A stretch of DNA of 64,000 nucleotides from Campanula takesimana (Eukaryota; Streptophyta; Magnoliopsida; Asterales; Campanulaceae). The notes below the pieces were generated by a model. The model was not told the DNA's origin, searched no databases, and was given only the letters and a program-made list of their open reading frames with translations. How positions within the stretch are numbered: the stretch's first letter is position 1; each line of letters starts with the position of its first letter. The stretch is taken from positions 1 through 64,000 of the forward strand of contig JAOWBW010002215.1 of the NCBI GenBank assembly GCA_026119855.1, written 5' to 3'. Below, piece by piece: positions 32,368-45,722 of the stretch. The position numbers were made by a program, and so were the translations under genes.

Positions 32368-34839
32368 AAATAATTGGTAAACATCGTAAATGCCAGTGTT
32401 AATATTACAAAGTGTCAGTCATTTTAACTGGCGTTTATAAACACTCCCATGGGCACTCATCAAAAGTTTCAGTGGTACTGTTAATAAGTGTTAGTGTACA
32501 TGGCTGACACATTTTAACAATGCCACTGGCACTTATCAAAAGTGTCAGTGATTGTGCTAATATGTGCTAGTGTACATGGATGACTTATTTTAACACTAAC
32601 ATTGATAAAAGTGCCACCGCTTGTTTATAATAACTTCCCTTTTTCACAAAAATGCCACCGCGCCATTTAAAAAAAAAAACGCACGCGAACTTATGGAAAA
32701 ACACGTTTTCCCCAATTTTCATTATATCTTTTGATTCAAAAGATTTAATTATTTTCAAAAATTAAATATAACTACATAAAATGCCCCCCCCCCCCCCCCC
32801 CCAAACACTTCCCCCCATCCTCACTTCCTACTAACATTTCCCTCACCACCACCACCGTCTAGCACCATCGTCAACATACACACTCCACGCAAATCATCAT
32901 TATTACAACATCAAAATTTACACAAATTTAAAAAATGTGCAAAGGACGCATACATCAACTACAAAAAAAAAAAAAAAAAAAACAACGAATTATAATTCTA
33001 TACCTAAAACCGAATTGAATACCAGTAAATCTTAAATGTGACATTTTTTTTTTTACCTAAACCCTTGATTTTCACGATCCTTTCACAAATCGTTCTTATC
33101 AGACCCTAATCTTCCGATTGGGGTGAGGGAAAAACCGGTATCGCAGCAAATCAAGATTTCACCAAGCTGTGAGCAAAATCGCCTTTTGTGTCTCCGCTCC
33201 TTTTGGTTTTTGAATAATGAAGCAATTAGGTTATTTGATCACTAATACCAATTACATGATAAGGCGTGTTTGAGCGCCAACATTTGAGCGGGCGATTCCA
33301 GTTATCTCCTTTAACGGCAGCGTATAGCTCTTCCGAATACATAATTTTCCAATATTCGAAATACGGATGCAAACGACATTGTTTTATTAATTATAGCTCC
33401 AGCCGTTTGATTAGCTCCATCGACGTGGCCAAGATCTACACCATCCGGTGGAGCGGTGCAGCTAACTCTTCGGTGGAGCGGTTCGAAATCCAAAAATGGT
33501 GACTTTTGTTAGATTGGAATGTTTGTGAAAATAAGTTAATGTTAGAATTAAAGGTCATATCTGCAGTTTGATTAACTAAAGAAAAGAAAAAAGTTCAGAC
33601 ATGAAACAAAATAGTGTTTGTTTTGGGGCCACGTGTGGGGCATATTGAAATGGCAGCAATAAGATAACTCATGGTTTAGTAGGAGGTGTAGACATAATTG
33701 TTAACTCTTTTTATGACTCATCTTGACTATATCTAGGACATTGTATTAGCTACATCTTACCCATTATTTAAAAGAAGAAACAAAACTGAGATTATCCCTT
33801 AGAAAGAAACGAAAATATAGCAAGAAAATCTATACTTATAGTATATTAAAGTAGGCCAAAATGACTATGGGAACGATACCTCATCAAATTTTTGGTTTTT
33901 CTTGCTTCTAATCTTGCCATGTCGGATTTAGGACATTAATACTAAAGCCTTTCGATTCTTGCTAATTAGTCACAAACAATAAATTACATGCTTAGTTGTG
34001 TATAGGTACTTCAAGAATATGTAAGCAGTCTACTCATAATTCCGTTTGAAGAATGTATTTAATAGTAGATGAATTATTGATTGGCATATTTCTGGAAGTT
34101 ATGGAAACATAGTTTTAATTAGGTTTGAAGAAATTTTAATTTCTTTTAAAGAAATAAATTTAATTTAGTAGAAAATTATAAATATTACATCATGTTGCAA
34201 ATAGTATTATAAATTATTATAAGTATATCAGTAAATAAGTATGTGAATCAAACGTAAAAATGGTAATTTTATTGTTGTTGTTGATTGAGCCGGGGACAAA
34301 CGCCAAGAAGGTATGGTTTTATTCTTTCATCTTTTAGATTCTACATTATAAAACTTGAAATACTTAAGTAGATCGATTGCAGAGTCATTTTTTATGCAAA
34401 GAATTTCATCGTTTCATCCTCAATTTGGTGTTTTAGGGTTTTTTGGGGTTTTTAATTGTGCATAATGTTTTAAGCTTGTTGTTTTAATTTTGTGATTCTA
34501 GGTTCAAATTGAAGCTGATTGTTAGTTACAAGCACCAAGTAACTTTGAGAGAGAGATAGAAAGGTAAAATATCATTATTAACATTATTTTTGCTCAAATG
34601 TTACACTATTTGACTATGTATTTATGTGTCTGTTAGTGCAAAAATGTGGTGCTACCACTAGTGTTGCCAATAGTGTTACTTAGACGAGTTTTATAATAGT
34701 TTCATAATTTAGTAACAAAATTATTGGATATTAATGTTTAATTTTTTCTTCAAGATCAATGTTAATTGTATGTCCAAAAAATCATTAAAGGTTGATCAAA
34801 ATGATGGAGTTACAAATAAGTGGTTAGTTGAAGGAAAAA
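32368..34839. other. Noncoding stretch with a local duplication and homopolymers
   Basis: About 32440-32625 holds two diverged copies of a roughly 95-bp unit (ggcact-atcaaaagt-tcagtg...gtgtacatgg). A C19 run (32784-32802) and an A-rich run (about 32960-32982) follow. Short open frames on both strands at 33266-33502 overlap and match nothing I know. The rest is AT-rich with no gene seen. Confidence 0.45.
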
Positions 34840-35790
34840 TTATGCATAAATGAAGATTTACGCGTAACTCTTGAAGAAGAGGAAAACGTGGCTGAAGGCC
34901 CATTCAAACTTGACTTGATGAGCATGAAGAGTACAAGGGCTGGAAGCACAAAGGCACAAGGAAGTGATGCACGACACATGTAGAAAATGAGGTGGTTCCT
35001 ACAAAGTAGGAAACATTATCTACTTGGAGCTAAAGAGTAGGAAACATGATCTCAACTCAACCAAGTGGAGGATTTCGTGCAACAAGGAATAGGCTCCAAG
35101 TTTTGGACGCCTATATATAGTGCAAGGCTGGACCAAAGTGAAACACACAGTTCCCAAGCCAAAAACTGCACTTGTATAGAACACACAAACGGCAGTGTTA
35201 TCCGAAGTGTTAACAACACCTAGTCCAACACCAGCAAACTGGTTCTGTATTAGGCAACATCTTTTGAGGGTTTTCAGTTTGAGGACTAGAGTGTTTTTAA
35301 ACGTGCGTGTATTCTAGAGAGAGACTAATCACTTCTTGGTTCGTTTAGTCTCAATCCTCCCATATCTTCATTTTCACACTTAAGGAGTTTGTCCTTAAGT
35401 GTGTTTTTTGCTAGGATAGAGTTTCGTGTTTAGTCTCCATTCGTTCCATAGAGCATACATTGTAATAGCTATAGGAACTTTCGGCCTTGTACGTATAACT
35501 CAAATTTATAGTAAAGGTCTCGCCTTTTGAGGCACCCTCAAGTTATATATTTATATAATTTGAGAAAAACAAATATCTTGTGTGGTTTAATTTTTCGCTG
35601 CAAACTCTTTTTAATGTGTTTTTTATTCTTGAGCTTGTGGGACTGTCGTCAAAGTGTTATCGTTGGTGATATCCAACACTTGAGATAACACTTGTGAGGT
35701 TTTACTCACAAACCCAAGGCCATTGACATTTTCAGTGTCATTATCACTTTTGTTGTTGAATCAGATTGGTTCATAATGTTGTCCAATTTT
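34840..35790 (+). mobile_element. LTR- or leader-like block with TATA box
   Basis: A TATA box (cctatatatagtgc, about 35110-35123) is followed by an 'aaacacacagttcccaagcc' leader. Near 35380 there is a hairpin-like pair, acttaaggag...cttaagtg. This is the layout of a retrotransposon LTR or a pararetroviral leader, but no termini, primer site or coding sequence can be tied to it. Confidence 0.35.
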
Positions 35791-35851
35791 CTAATTCTTC
35801 TTCAGTTTTATTTTGTCAATTTTATAGTATTTGTTCCAATAGTTATGTATT

Positions 35852-38007
35852 AGGATTACTACCACCTAGTCCCTCATCTTAAGCCTAACTACCACCTAAT
35901 CCAACTCAATATTTTCATTTACCATCTAGTCCAATACCTAAAAATATATTACCATACGGTCCAAAAAGCCAGTTTTAATTTACCTAAATGACAGATTTAC
36001 CCCTGATAGCCCAAATAAAACCCACCCTCCCCTAACACACAATAACTCATATACGCACACTCTCTCTCTCTCTTTACCCTCTCTCTTTCTCTGTCTACCT
36101 TCCCCATTTCCGGCAACCCCTTCCCTCCCCACCTCCGGCGACCCCACTACTACCCTAACCTTGGCGACCCTTCCCTAATTCCAACGACAACAACAACGTG
36201 CCCAGAAGCCGGAGAAACTGTCTTCTGTAGATCTGCTTCTTCTCCGTCACTGGCGGGTCCTTCCTCCAAAACAACAGCAACAATTGCACGTCGGCGAGCC
36301 TATTTTCAACAGATTTGGCTGTTTCTTATCACCACTTCTCTTCCTCTCCGACCGACAAACAAAATTGAGATATGTGAAGATCCGACATACGAAATTCAGA
36401 TTTTTAATGACTCGGTTCAGATCTTGACGATTCTGGTTCATTGAAGAAATGAAAAGGAAGAAGGAAATTAATGGGCTGGTCCAGTACTGGGTCTCCGCTT
36501 TTGACTTTTTCATTGAATTCCTTGCTGATTATTCTAAAGTTTTCTGTAGTTTAACTTTAATGGAGTATGAAATCCAATGAAAAAGATCGAAACTTTATGA
36601 AAGAAGAGATATCCTTTAGAGACATAAAGTTGCTATTGGAGAAAATTACATAGGCCCCTATATGAGTTAATGGACAAAACATAGATGCGAAAATAAATAA
36701 ATAGAAGAAGCCTGGAGATGTAAAATAGAAAAAGCATACTCCTTCCGTAACAATATAGATGTACAAAAAATCTTTGAATAATTTGTAGTTCTTTTGAATA
36801 TTTATTATGAAAACGGATGGAGTACTAACAAATATTTTAACTAATATTGGAGCTAAATCTCGAGCATTCTGTTATACTCCCTCCATCTAAAAATTATATT
36901 TTTATTTTTTCTAATTTTATTGCTAAAGAACTTTGAATAACTGTAAATTTGATTGATTTTGGTTGTTGAGTTCACATTTGTTTCTTGGAACAACTATAAA
37001 CTTGTTCGAGGAACTTGTTCTTAAAACAACTGTGAAGTGTGAACTTGTTCTTAGAAAAAAAAAATGTGAACTTGTTCTTAGAACAACTGTAAACTTGTTC
37101 TTGAAACAAAATTGTGAACTTATACTTGGAACTTGTTATTGGAACAAAACTATGAACTTGCTATTGGAAATTGCTTTTAGAACAATTGTGCAGTTTCTTT
37201 TCTAGGAACAATAGTGAATTTGTTCCTTGAAAAAATGTTTTTTTTTTAAATGTGAAATTGTTTTTAGGAACTGTGAATTTGTTTTTGGAACTCAGTTGTT
37301 CTTGGAACAATTGTGCAATTTTATTCTAAGAATAACAGTGAACTTGTTCTTTGAAACTTGTTCTTGAAACTTATATTTGGAACAACATTTAATTTCTTCT
37401 TAGAACTTGTTATTAAAACAACTGTGAACTTGTCCTTGAAAAAAAAAAGGCATTTTTTTTTTAAAATTGTGAATTTGTTGTCAGGAACTGTGAATTTGTT
37501 CTTGGAAAACAATGTGAAGTTGTTTTTTTTTTTTGTTAAAAAAAAACGGTGAATTTTTTTATTTTTAGAAAAAATAAAATAGTCGTTGGAAAAGGTCGTC
37601 GGAGGTGGCCGCCTGAATTATAGTTGCCAGAAAAGGTTATCAGATGTGGTCACCACAAAATGGTAGCCGGATGTGGTCACCAGAAAAAAAGTCATCGAAA
37701 AATTCGATGGAAGTGGTCGTTGTAGAAAAAATCACCGGAATTGGTCGCCAAAAAATGGTCGCCGGAGGTGGTCGCCGGAAAATGGTTGCCGGTGGTGGTC
37801 ACCGGAGAAGGTGGGGATAGGCGGCCAAAGGTGGTCATGGTGGTTGGAGAGAGAAAGTGAAATGATGGAGTGGCATTAATGTAATTTTCCATCATGTAGT
37901 TAGGACATGAGTATCCTTTTAATAACTCTTGGACTAGGTGGTATATTTCAAATTTTATGTCCTAGGTGGTAGTTTTCATTAGAATGATGGACTAAATGGT
38001 AGTTGCC
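35852..38007. mobile_element. TIR element (about 2.16 kb) with two internal repeat arrays
   Basis: The ends are inverted relatives: aggattactaccacctagtc on the left and, on the minus strand from 38007, aggcaactaccatttagtcc, each followed by a second CTACCACCTA block. No transposase is present. The interior has a degenerate array of GTGAACTTGTTCTTGGAACAA-like units (about 36965-37560) and a GGTCGCCGGA array (about 37575-37815). The superfamily is uncertain; MULE-like is a guess from the TIR length. Confidence 0.6.
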
Positions 38008-38402
38008 TTTTTTTATTTTGGTTTCTTGTGATTCTAGTTTGATGTAAACATTTGTTGTTCCAAGCATGATATGATAAATCGATGTAACGGGAAAAAATTA
38101 TTCTAAACAAGAAAATTATTAAATACGTTTTGAAGTGCAGTCTATACCCCAAAACATATTCAATAATTTTCTTGAATACCAACATTTCAAAATTGTGACA
38201 ATTGCTTAATCCATTCTCTCTTAAATAGGCTATTTGTTACGCAAATTGTGTTTATTTTCATTGTTAATTCATTGTATTTTTGTAGTAACAGTACATGTGT
38301 GTTTTGTGGATTATAGATTGTGTAGTACCAGACAATTTCATGATCGGGAACGAACGTCAACTTGCTGACGAGAAGCAACAACTTGATACCAGTAGGTATA
38401 TA
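38008..38402. other. AT-rich spacer
   Basis: No gene or repeat recognised between the TIR element and the first gypsy LTR. Confidence 0.4.
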
Positions 38403-39641
38403 TGTTAGTACCCGGCCTAAAAATGAGTTGTTAGGCATTCCAGAACTCAGAAGGACCTCACAGGTATTTACAAGATGCGCAGGACTTATCCGAAATTTCC
38501 TGAAAAGCCCAGATAAGAAGATATTGATGACCTGATCAGATTAGCCACAAAGATAGACGTTAACTAGGGTTTCTCCAGAGTCCAGTCTGATCGCAACCTT
38601 GGGAACCACGCCAACCCCCGCGGTTGGCAGGGCGGCCAGTTATACCTCGGCCGGGCGGCCATTCCTTCCATCCCAAAATCCTATAAATAGGTGACCTCAG
38701 TTCATAACTTCGACACCCAATTCTCTCCCCCGAGTTAGAGTCTAAACTGAAGGCAGAACTCTCTCTCCAAGCCTTTCTAGCAATCCCGAAGGTCCGGCGA
38801 ATCCACGTTCAAGATTCGGCTTCGTTCTTGTCAAGATTGGTGAGGTTTTCTATGTTTTACTACTATAGATCTGATTTATGCATGATTTCATTATGTTTAT
38901 ACATTCATATTCATATGATTCATATTGTGTTCTTCACGTTCTTGCTAGAATTCATATTATGTGCCATATTTTGGGTATCGATCTTCATGATTATGTGTTA
39001 GTTCATACATGTTCATGATGTTCTTGTTACTATGTTAGATTTAACCTGCTAGATCTATAATTGTAATCCCTATATATGTGCATAGCCAATGATGATTAAC
39101 GATATCTAGGAACTACTTCTAAACCCTAAACTGTAGGTAAATATTCTCATGATCATTAACTCTCCTATGATGAGTGTGATGACTACACATTGATCTTATC
39201 AATGGTATAATCATTATTTTAGGATGTGATCATCTTGTATGATTCTTTCTCCTCCCCCATCATATGCACGATTCCGCTTCTTCTCTCTATTCCGATTATG
39301 TGCGAACTACGTCGACCTGAGCTTCTCTTAACGAGAGGAACGTAGGAAATCTTTGGATCCGATCAAAAATCACTAACACACTACTAACACAATTATCATG
39401 ATAGAAAGTCTGATCTATCGGGCGATAAGAGTGATCACTGTATATTCTTCTCTTATCGTAACTTGACCACCGAACCCTCTCTGTTAGCTTTTCTCAATGT
39501 TTTAACTCGATAAAACAAAGTGGCGACTCGTAACAAGTTAAATGCTAATTTGAATATCCTAATCCCATAGAAAAGATAAAATAAGATAAAATAATAAAAG
39601 ACTTCCCGTGCGTCAACCGCATTCGGAAAAGGGTATTCACA
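38403..39641 (+). repeat. 5' LTR of element 0
   Basis: Starts TGTTAGTACCCGGCC, ends ...TTCACA one base before the primer site. TATA box cctataaatagg near 38689. Confidence 0.75.
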
Positions 39642-39642
39642 G

Positions 39643-39660
39643 TGGCGACTCTGCTGGGGA
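39643..39660 (+). promoter_or_regulatory. Primer-binding site TGGCGACTCTGCTGGGGA
   Basis: Identical 18 bases recur at 45705-45722 and, with two changes, at 44387-44404, each one base after an LTR end. I recall this as the tRNA-Arg type of Ogre/Tat elements; the match to a tRNA was not checked. Confidence 0.85.
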
Positions 39661-40275
39661 CTAGCTCTGAACTTTTTCAAACATAGAGGGTCAAAATTTC
39701 GTCAATATCATGATTGTATATCCTTTCTCTCTCCCCCCCTTGTACTTTATCTCTTGTACATATTTGCTTCCCTTGTACTTTAGTGCGTTAACTTCTTAAT
39801 TGTTTCTATTGCACTTTCTTAACTGGTTTGACTAGCTTTTCTTTATAGAAAATTAACGTGTCGCTCATGCCATCATCCGTTAAGTCATTAATGAGTCGAG
39901 ATCCTTCGAGAGAAAAGAAGCACAAAAAACGAAATTCCCTACAAGGGTGTGCATATTGTGAGCCGAGTGATACTTTCTACAAGGATCTCAACTCGTTAAA
40001 AACTTAACGAAAGTAACATCAACGTTACGTTAAATACCTTTAAACAAGGGTTAGTCGTTTAGGATCCGTTAGGTCGGTGGAAGTCGCTTTCCCTATAGGA
40101 CCCTCGCCCAAATTGTCCGTTTGGGGGTGTGCAATGCAGGTGGAAAACGAGGGGTCTATAGACGTAGTGATGGCCTCCACTGATCCAGGTTTTGTAGATA
40201 GTAACCCAAAAAGGGGTACCCCTTCCAACCAATTAGGATGTAAATAATGTACTGTTTTATAAATAACAAAATACA

Positions 40276-42617
40276 TTGCTTGAGCCTTTACCCGTCCTAA
40301 ACTTCGCCTACCATACCTCTACAGAGAAGCGAACTTGGGTCCATTCCGGTGGTCGACTACAATGTCCAAGCCCTCCGCAAACTCAGTCTTCAGTCTCTGC
40401 TTCAACAATGTCTCCATCATCACCTGAGCCTTCTACTCCTAACGTCCCTGCTCCGCAAGTCTCCGCTGCTCCTATTGATCCAGAGATCACCGCCAGCATC
40501 AAACCCTCAGATATTCCGCATCCTCTCCATGCCTTCTTCACCAATCTTATGCTGCAAATCTCCAAGCTCGAAGATCGAAGCAAAGCTCTAGAAAGGGTCA
40601 ACCAAGAGCTCAAAGACCATCTTCACACTGAAATGAAGAAGAAAGGCGTGGAAACTAGCTTCCACAATGAGGAAGTGATCTTCGTCGAGGATGAAGAAGT
40701 GCCTACCACCTACCCCTCCAACAAGTATGCTATCCCTCTCAAGGTGCCCAACTACCAAAGGGTCCCTCCTCTTGACTATGGTACTAGAACGACCTCCAGC
40801 AAAGGTCCGTATGAGACGTCACCAGAATTTATGGGTAGCTACTTGTCCTCTACCAAGTTGCCTCCGCCATCATTGCCACTAAGCATCGGTGCCGCCATAC
40901 CTACAATCTCCACTACTCCCCCGCTGCTCAAGCCTACGGTAGCTCTGATTTCTCCAATCACCCCCTAGTGGTCGCTATGCAAGAACAGATCCGCAAACTC
41001 TCTGACACGGTCAGCAAGCAAGCCGCTCCGATAGTCAAAAAAACCATCAACCGAAGCAATGCTGGTGCCCTCCCTAGAGACTTCAAAATGCCGAAAGTCT
41101 TCACTTTCCATGGTACTACATGCCTCAAGACTCACCTTGACAGTTATGTGCTAGCCATGAGAGCCCGAGACTGCACCAATGAACAGATGGCCCGAGTCTT
41201 CCATACCACTTTGGACGGAATTGCTCTCCATTGGTTCTTGAGTTTGGATCCCTCCGAAAGAGAGACATGGGATCAAATCACCACTACTTTCTGTGAGAAG
41301 TATCAGTCCAACCTCGACTGGCACGTCAACCGTACTGATCTGGAGAACACTATACAGAGGCCCGGCGAGCCTATCTATGACTTTTACAAGAGATGGAATC
41401 AAAAGCTAGCAGAGGTACAATACCCCCCTAAGGCAAAGGAACAAAAGCAGATTTTCTACAAATGCTTGTTGCCTGAGCTTAGGGTGGCAATCGGTAATGG
41501 CTACTTTCCCGATCTACGAGAAATGGTCGATACTGAGGTCAGACACGAAGCCGGTATTACTAAAGAGACTGCCAGAAGTGGAAATACCTCGTTCTGCTAT
41601 AAAGCTCCGACAAGCACCGCTCCTAAGGCCAAAGAGGTCGCCGGTCAAGTGAGTATGGTTCAGTATCTTAGAAATGGTCGAAGCCTTCAAGCAACTACAA
41701 TTAGACATGAACTCCTTGTTCCGTGGTTTATCAATAATGGGGCTACTTAAACCATTAAAAGGCTACGAGTCTCACCCAAACAGTGATCCGATGAAGTTTT
41801 GCAACTATCATAATATCACCGGGCATACCAATAATGAATGCTCACAGTTAAAGCGTACGATACAAGGGTTGATTATGGACCAAGTGATAACCGATCTGAG
41901 GCAAATTATGGCTCCGAATTCTGAGGAGAGTCTGATTGATGTCTCAGAGATGATCGACGCCTTAGGAAGACTAGGGATTACTATGACCAACATGCTCGAG
42001 CTACTAGTATCAAAGGACCTACTCAAGCGGCCTGAAACCTATTGTATTCCATCCTCCGGAAGCAACCCCGAAAAGTTCTGCGACTATCATCAAATTTCTG
42101 GTCATGCTACCGAAGAATGCACTGCTCTGAAGAGGTCCATTCAGAAGTTAATTAATGATGGCTCCATCGAGAACCCCAGAGATACGTTAGTCAATCTAGA
42201 AGTAGCAACAAATCTCGGTGATCTGGCTGAACCTATTGTAGCAGACTCCGAGTCACTAGTGATAATGAGATAGTTTGTACCTTAAAATTCATTAATGATA
42301 GTAATTCTTCTTATTATATGCTGTCTTTAGAAGAACTGTCTCTAGAAGCCTCTCTTCTAGGAGAATATGACTCCGGTCTACATAAATCTCCACCATTATC
42401 TCTAGCCGAAATATTCGCAGAATCCATGAAAATGCCACAGTCTCTATATGACACACGAGCAGAGATCAACTTACTCACAAGGTCCGGACAGATCTATCAG
42501 TCAGACCCCAAAGGTGCGAAGAAAGTCTTCAATAAAGAGTCAGAGCAAGCGGACCCCGAAAAGGAGGATCCCATCCTCATGCAACTTAAGCAAAATCAAG
42601 CTCATATCTTTATCTAG
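40276..42617 (+). pseudogene. Gag region of element 0 (frameshifted)
   Basis: N-terminal Pro/Ser-rich part with coiled coil (ISKLEDRSKALERVNQELKD), then from about 40955 in another frame the retrotransposon gag core: FTFHGTTCLKTHLDSYVLAM, TLDGIALHWFLSL, YDFYKRWNQKLAE. From about 41674, in a third frame, come two CCHC-like knuckles of the Tat type (CNYHNITGHTNNEC and CDYHQISGHATEEC). A spacer with stops (to about 42617) leads to the protease. At least two frameshifts make it dead. Confidence 0.8.
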
Positions 42618-42839
42618 TCTCTACTCACCTCATCTCTAGCCCACCGCCAAATGCTTGAGAAGAACTTGGCCGCCACTATGGTCCCATCAGATACCACTCC
42701 GGAGAATGTCACGCAGATGATCGGCAACATTCACTTTGGGAACATTATGACCTTCTCATAGCTCGATGTACCCCATTTGGCATCGATCATAATGAAAACC
42801 TGCACATCACCATCGAGATAAGCGGGAAGAAAATCCCCA

Positions 42840-43364
42840 GAGATTTTGTTGACAATGGATCTTCCATCAACGTATTACCTTCATGACTGATGGACGTAGT
42901 GGGTGTGGACCCAACTAGCCTAAGGCCCTCCAAGAAGATAATTAAGGCTTATTACTCTACATGCAGATCAGTGTTAGGGGTCGTGACTCTGCCCATATCC
43001 GTGGGAACTCAAACCTTGTCTACGGATTTCCAAGTGATTGACATACCGTCTACCTTCACCATCCTGCTGGGACGCCCTTGGATCCATAAATCTAAGGCTG
43101 TTCTATCCTCCTTACATCAGTGTGTTAAGTTCCAGTCAGGGAACGAGGTAACGGTCATCTATAGTGATCTAGTAACTGCCCAAGGCACAGACACGAAAGG
43201 GATACTCGTGCTACAAATTCAGCATGATGAAGACCGCAGACTCTTTAATGGGTTCAAAATAGTAGCACAAGCTCAGATATGTGATGACGATCTCACCAGA
43301 ACCTCCGACAAACTGCTACCTGTTTACAAGATACTTCGAAACATGGGCTTCATACCGGGGCTGG
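42840..43364 (+). pseudogene. Aspartic protease of element 0
   Basis: The active-site motif FVDNGSSINVLPS is at about 42848-42886, followed by an in-frame TGA. The C-terminal half continues (LPISVGTQTLSTDFQVID, TILLGRPWIHKSKAVLSS) to MGFIPGL. The catalytic Asp is present. Truncated on the right by the outer element's LTR. Confidence 0.82.
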
Positions 43365-44385
43365 TGTAGACACCCCATTTTGGACACTCATTTATAATCA
43401 CACTACATCTGTGTCTCGCCTTTGATTTGGGTCAAAACTCGTTAAGTTGGACATGTTTCGTTAAGTTCCTGACCGACTCTATTAGTCAGGGGCCAAAATG
43501 AACATTAAAACTACTACAGAGGGAAAATAGTGAATTCCAGCACTGAGATTCCTCGTACGAGACATTGATGTCTCGTACGAGACATCCCCCTTGACAGTCG
43601 GGTTTTTGGTCAGTTTCCTTGTTGATCTTAACCCCTATTCTTGGCAAACACTTAAGCAATCCGAGGAAAACCTAATGGACGATCTCAGAGTCCAAAAATA
43701 CCTCTGTGGGAATCAAGTCTTGGATTCCCATCACAACTTACCTTCTTGGCCAAAACCCTAGGTCTAGAACTCCCATAAATATGGAGGTTCTTAAACCAAA
43801 AAGAGGCTAGAATCCTCATTCACCTAAAAACCACTCCAAATCTGATCAAAGAGGTCCCCATAATCAGTCCCTCTTCCTCACCCATGAAATTCAAGCCTCC
43901 ACAACATCATTCAAGCCAAGTTTATTGGAGATTCAAGGCCTTTAGTCAAGGCCATCCATAGGATTCTTGAAGAACGCTTAAATAAAACTCTTTGTTTTCT
44001 ATCTTCTCATCTCCTTCTTTGTCTTTAAAGTAGTGTGATTGCATTAAAGGATCAGCCTAGAGCCTCTCCAATCCATGGAGACGGTCTTGAAGCACATGAT
44101 CCAACATCCCAAATAAATAAGCAATTATTTATTTGTTTGTTTTCTTTTTACATACATTTTGCATGATTTTGAAACAATGATGATGATTTCTTAGCAAGAA
44201 CAATCCTAGATTGGGTGAATTGGGTGCTCCTTGACCTTCCCAATTCATAACTTAACCCCCGAATCCATATATCTCGGTCTGTGTTCCGATAAAAACATGG
44301 AGGCAACTCTCTAACAATCAAAAAAGGGTAAATCGAAGGATGAAAAGGAACCTCGAAGCCATAACAAAAAACCCCCGCGCAAACA
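43365..44385 (+). repeat. 5' LTR of element 1
   Basis: 1021 bp, starts TGTAGACACCCC, ends AAACA. It has a double TGTCTCGTACGAGACA-type palindrome at 43551-43588 in U3. Same family as the element 2 LTRs but more diverged. Confidence 0.85.
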
Positions 44386-44386
44386 G

Positions 44387-44404
44387 TGGCGACTCCACTG
44401 GGGA
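44387..44404 (+). promoter_or_regulatory. Primer-binding site of element 1
   Basis: TGGCGACTCCACTGGGGA, two bases different from the sites of elements 0 and 2. Confidence 0.85.
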
Positions 44405-44707
44405 AGATCACAGTAAGTGGGTTAGGCTTGCGTCGAAACAAATCATCGTTGTTTCAAAATTCTGCATTCTGTACTGTAATCTGTTCCCCAACTGAGATGC
44501 CTCGTACGAGGGATCACTTGTCTCTTACAAGACATCTCAGCTCTGCCCGGCTGGTCTGACTCTCTGGTTTGAAAAAGGATTTTTGTTTGGTTCAAACACG
44601 TACACAGGGTTTTAGATCCGCTCCCCCCTCTGTTTCTGAGTCTTAGGACCTTCCTAACGACGAAGAAACTCCCCATTTATCATAAGGCTAACCTTTGTTT
44701 TGCAGGA

Positions 44708-45703
44708 TGTAGACACCCCATTTTGAACTCACATTTATGATTGCACTACTATTGTGTCTCGCCTTTGTGTTTGGATGAAAACTCGTTAGTTTCGTCACGT
44801 TTTGTTAAGTTTCTAACTGACTCCGTTAGTCAGGGGCTAAAATGAACAAATGAAACTGACAGAAGGACAAAACAGTACTTTTATACTGGATGCCTCGTAC
44901 GAGACATCAATGTCTCGTATGAGACATCTCCTACTGTTTCGGGATTAATCCACTTTCCTTCTCCATTCCGATCTCTTTCTTGGCCAACATTCTCCTAATC
45001 AGGGAAACATCTAATTAGGAGCCTTCCTAGATGTTTCCTAGTGATTTCCTACCTTCTTTAACCTCTCCAAATAAGGACTCTATTTCCTACTAAACTTAAG
45101 ACTCCTCTTCTTGGTCCCTAAGTAATCCAATACCTATAAAAATAGAGTCTTTCACCACAAAAAGAGGTTAACAACTCTCTAATCAGTCCTTCTCTCAAGA
45201 ATTCCGTTTTTATTCCTCCCTCACACCTAAACACCATCAAAAAGTCATTTTTTCAAGGCAAAATCATCACAAAACTCTTGGATCTTCAAGGCCTTAGTCA
45301 AGGCCATCAATTGGAATATCAAGTACGCTTTAGGTAAACTCCTACGCTTTTAATCTCTACTTCTCATCTCATTCTTTGTTTTAGAGTAGTGTAATCCCAT
45401 CAAAAGGATCAGCCTAGAGCCTCTCCAATCCATAGAGATGGTCTCGAAGCACATGATCCGACATTCCAATAATTAAAAAAAATTAATTATTGGCTTTATT
45501 TGTTTTAACTATTTATTCTTTATTTGATTAAAAACACCTAAGCAAAACCAATCATAGATTGGGTGGATTGGGTGCTCCTTGACCTTCCCAATCCATAACT
45601 TAACCCCCGAACTCAAGAATCTCATGGTCTGTGTTCCGTTCAATAACATGCTGGCGACTCTCAAATACAAAAAGGCGAGCGGGTATCTTCTCGGGTGCAA
45701 TCA
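44708..45703 (+). repeat. 5' LTR of element 2
   Basis: 996 bp. Double palindrome at about 44893-44928; TATA-like cctataaaaatagag near 45134. Confidence 0.92.
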
Positions 45704-45704
45704 G

Positions 45705-45722
45705 TGGCGACTCTGCTGGGGA
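45705..45722 (+). promoter_or_regulatory. Primer-binding site of element 2
   Basis: TGGCGACTCTGCTGGGGA, one base after the LTR end. Confidence 0.88.

Larger units (their letters stand above)
38403..43364 (+). mobile_element. Tat/Ogre-type Ty3-gypsy element 0, 5' part only
   Basis: 5' LTR 38403-39641, primer-binding site 39643-39660, leader, gag in several frames, and aspartic protease. The element is cut at 43365 by the LTR of the next element, just inside a G-patch-like MGFIPGLG motif that normally lies between protease and RT in this lineage. RT, RNase H, integrase and the 3' LTR are outside the window or lost. Confidence 0.82.

Noticed and set aside
33266..33502. Overlapping open frames on both strands
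   Set aside because: No recognisable domain, no splice or promoter context; likely chance.
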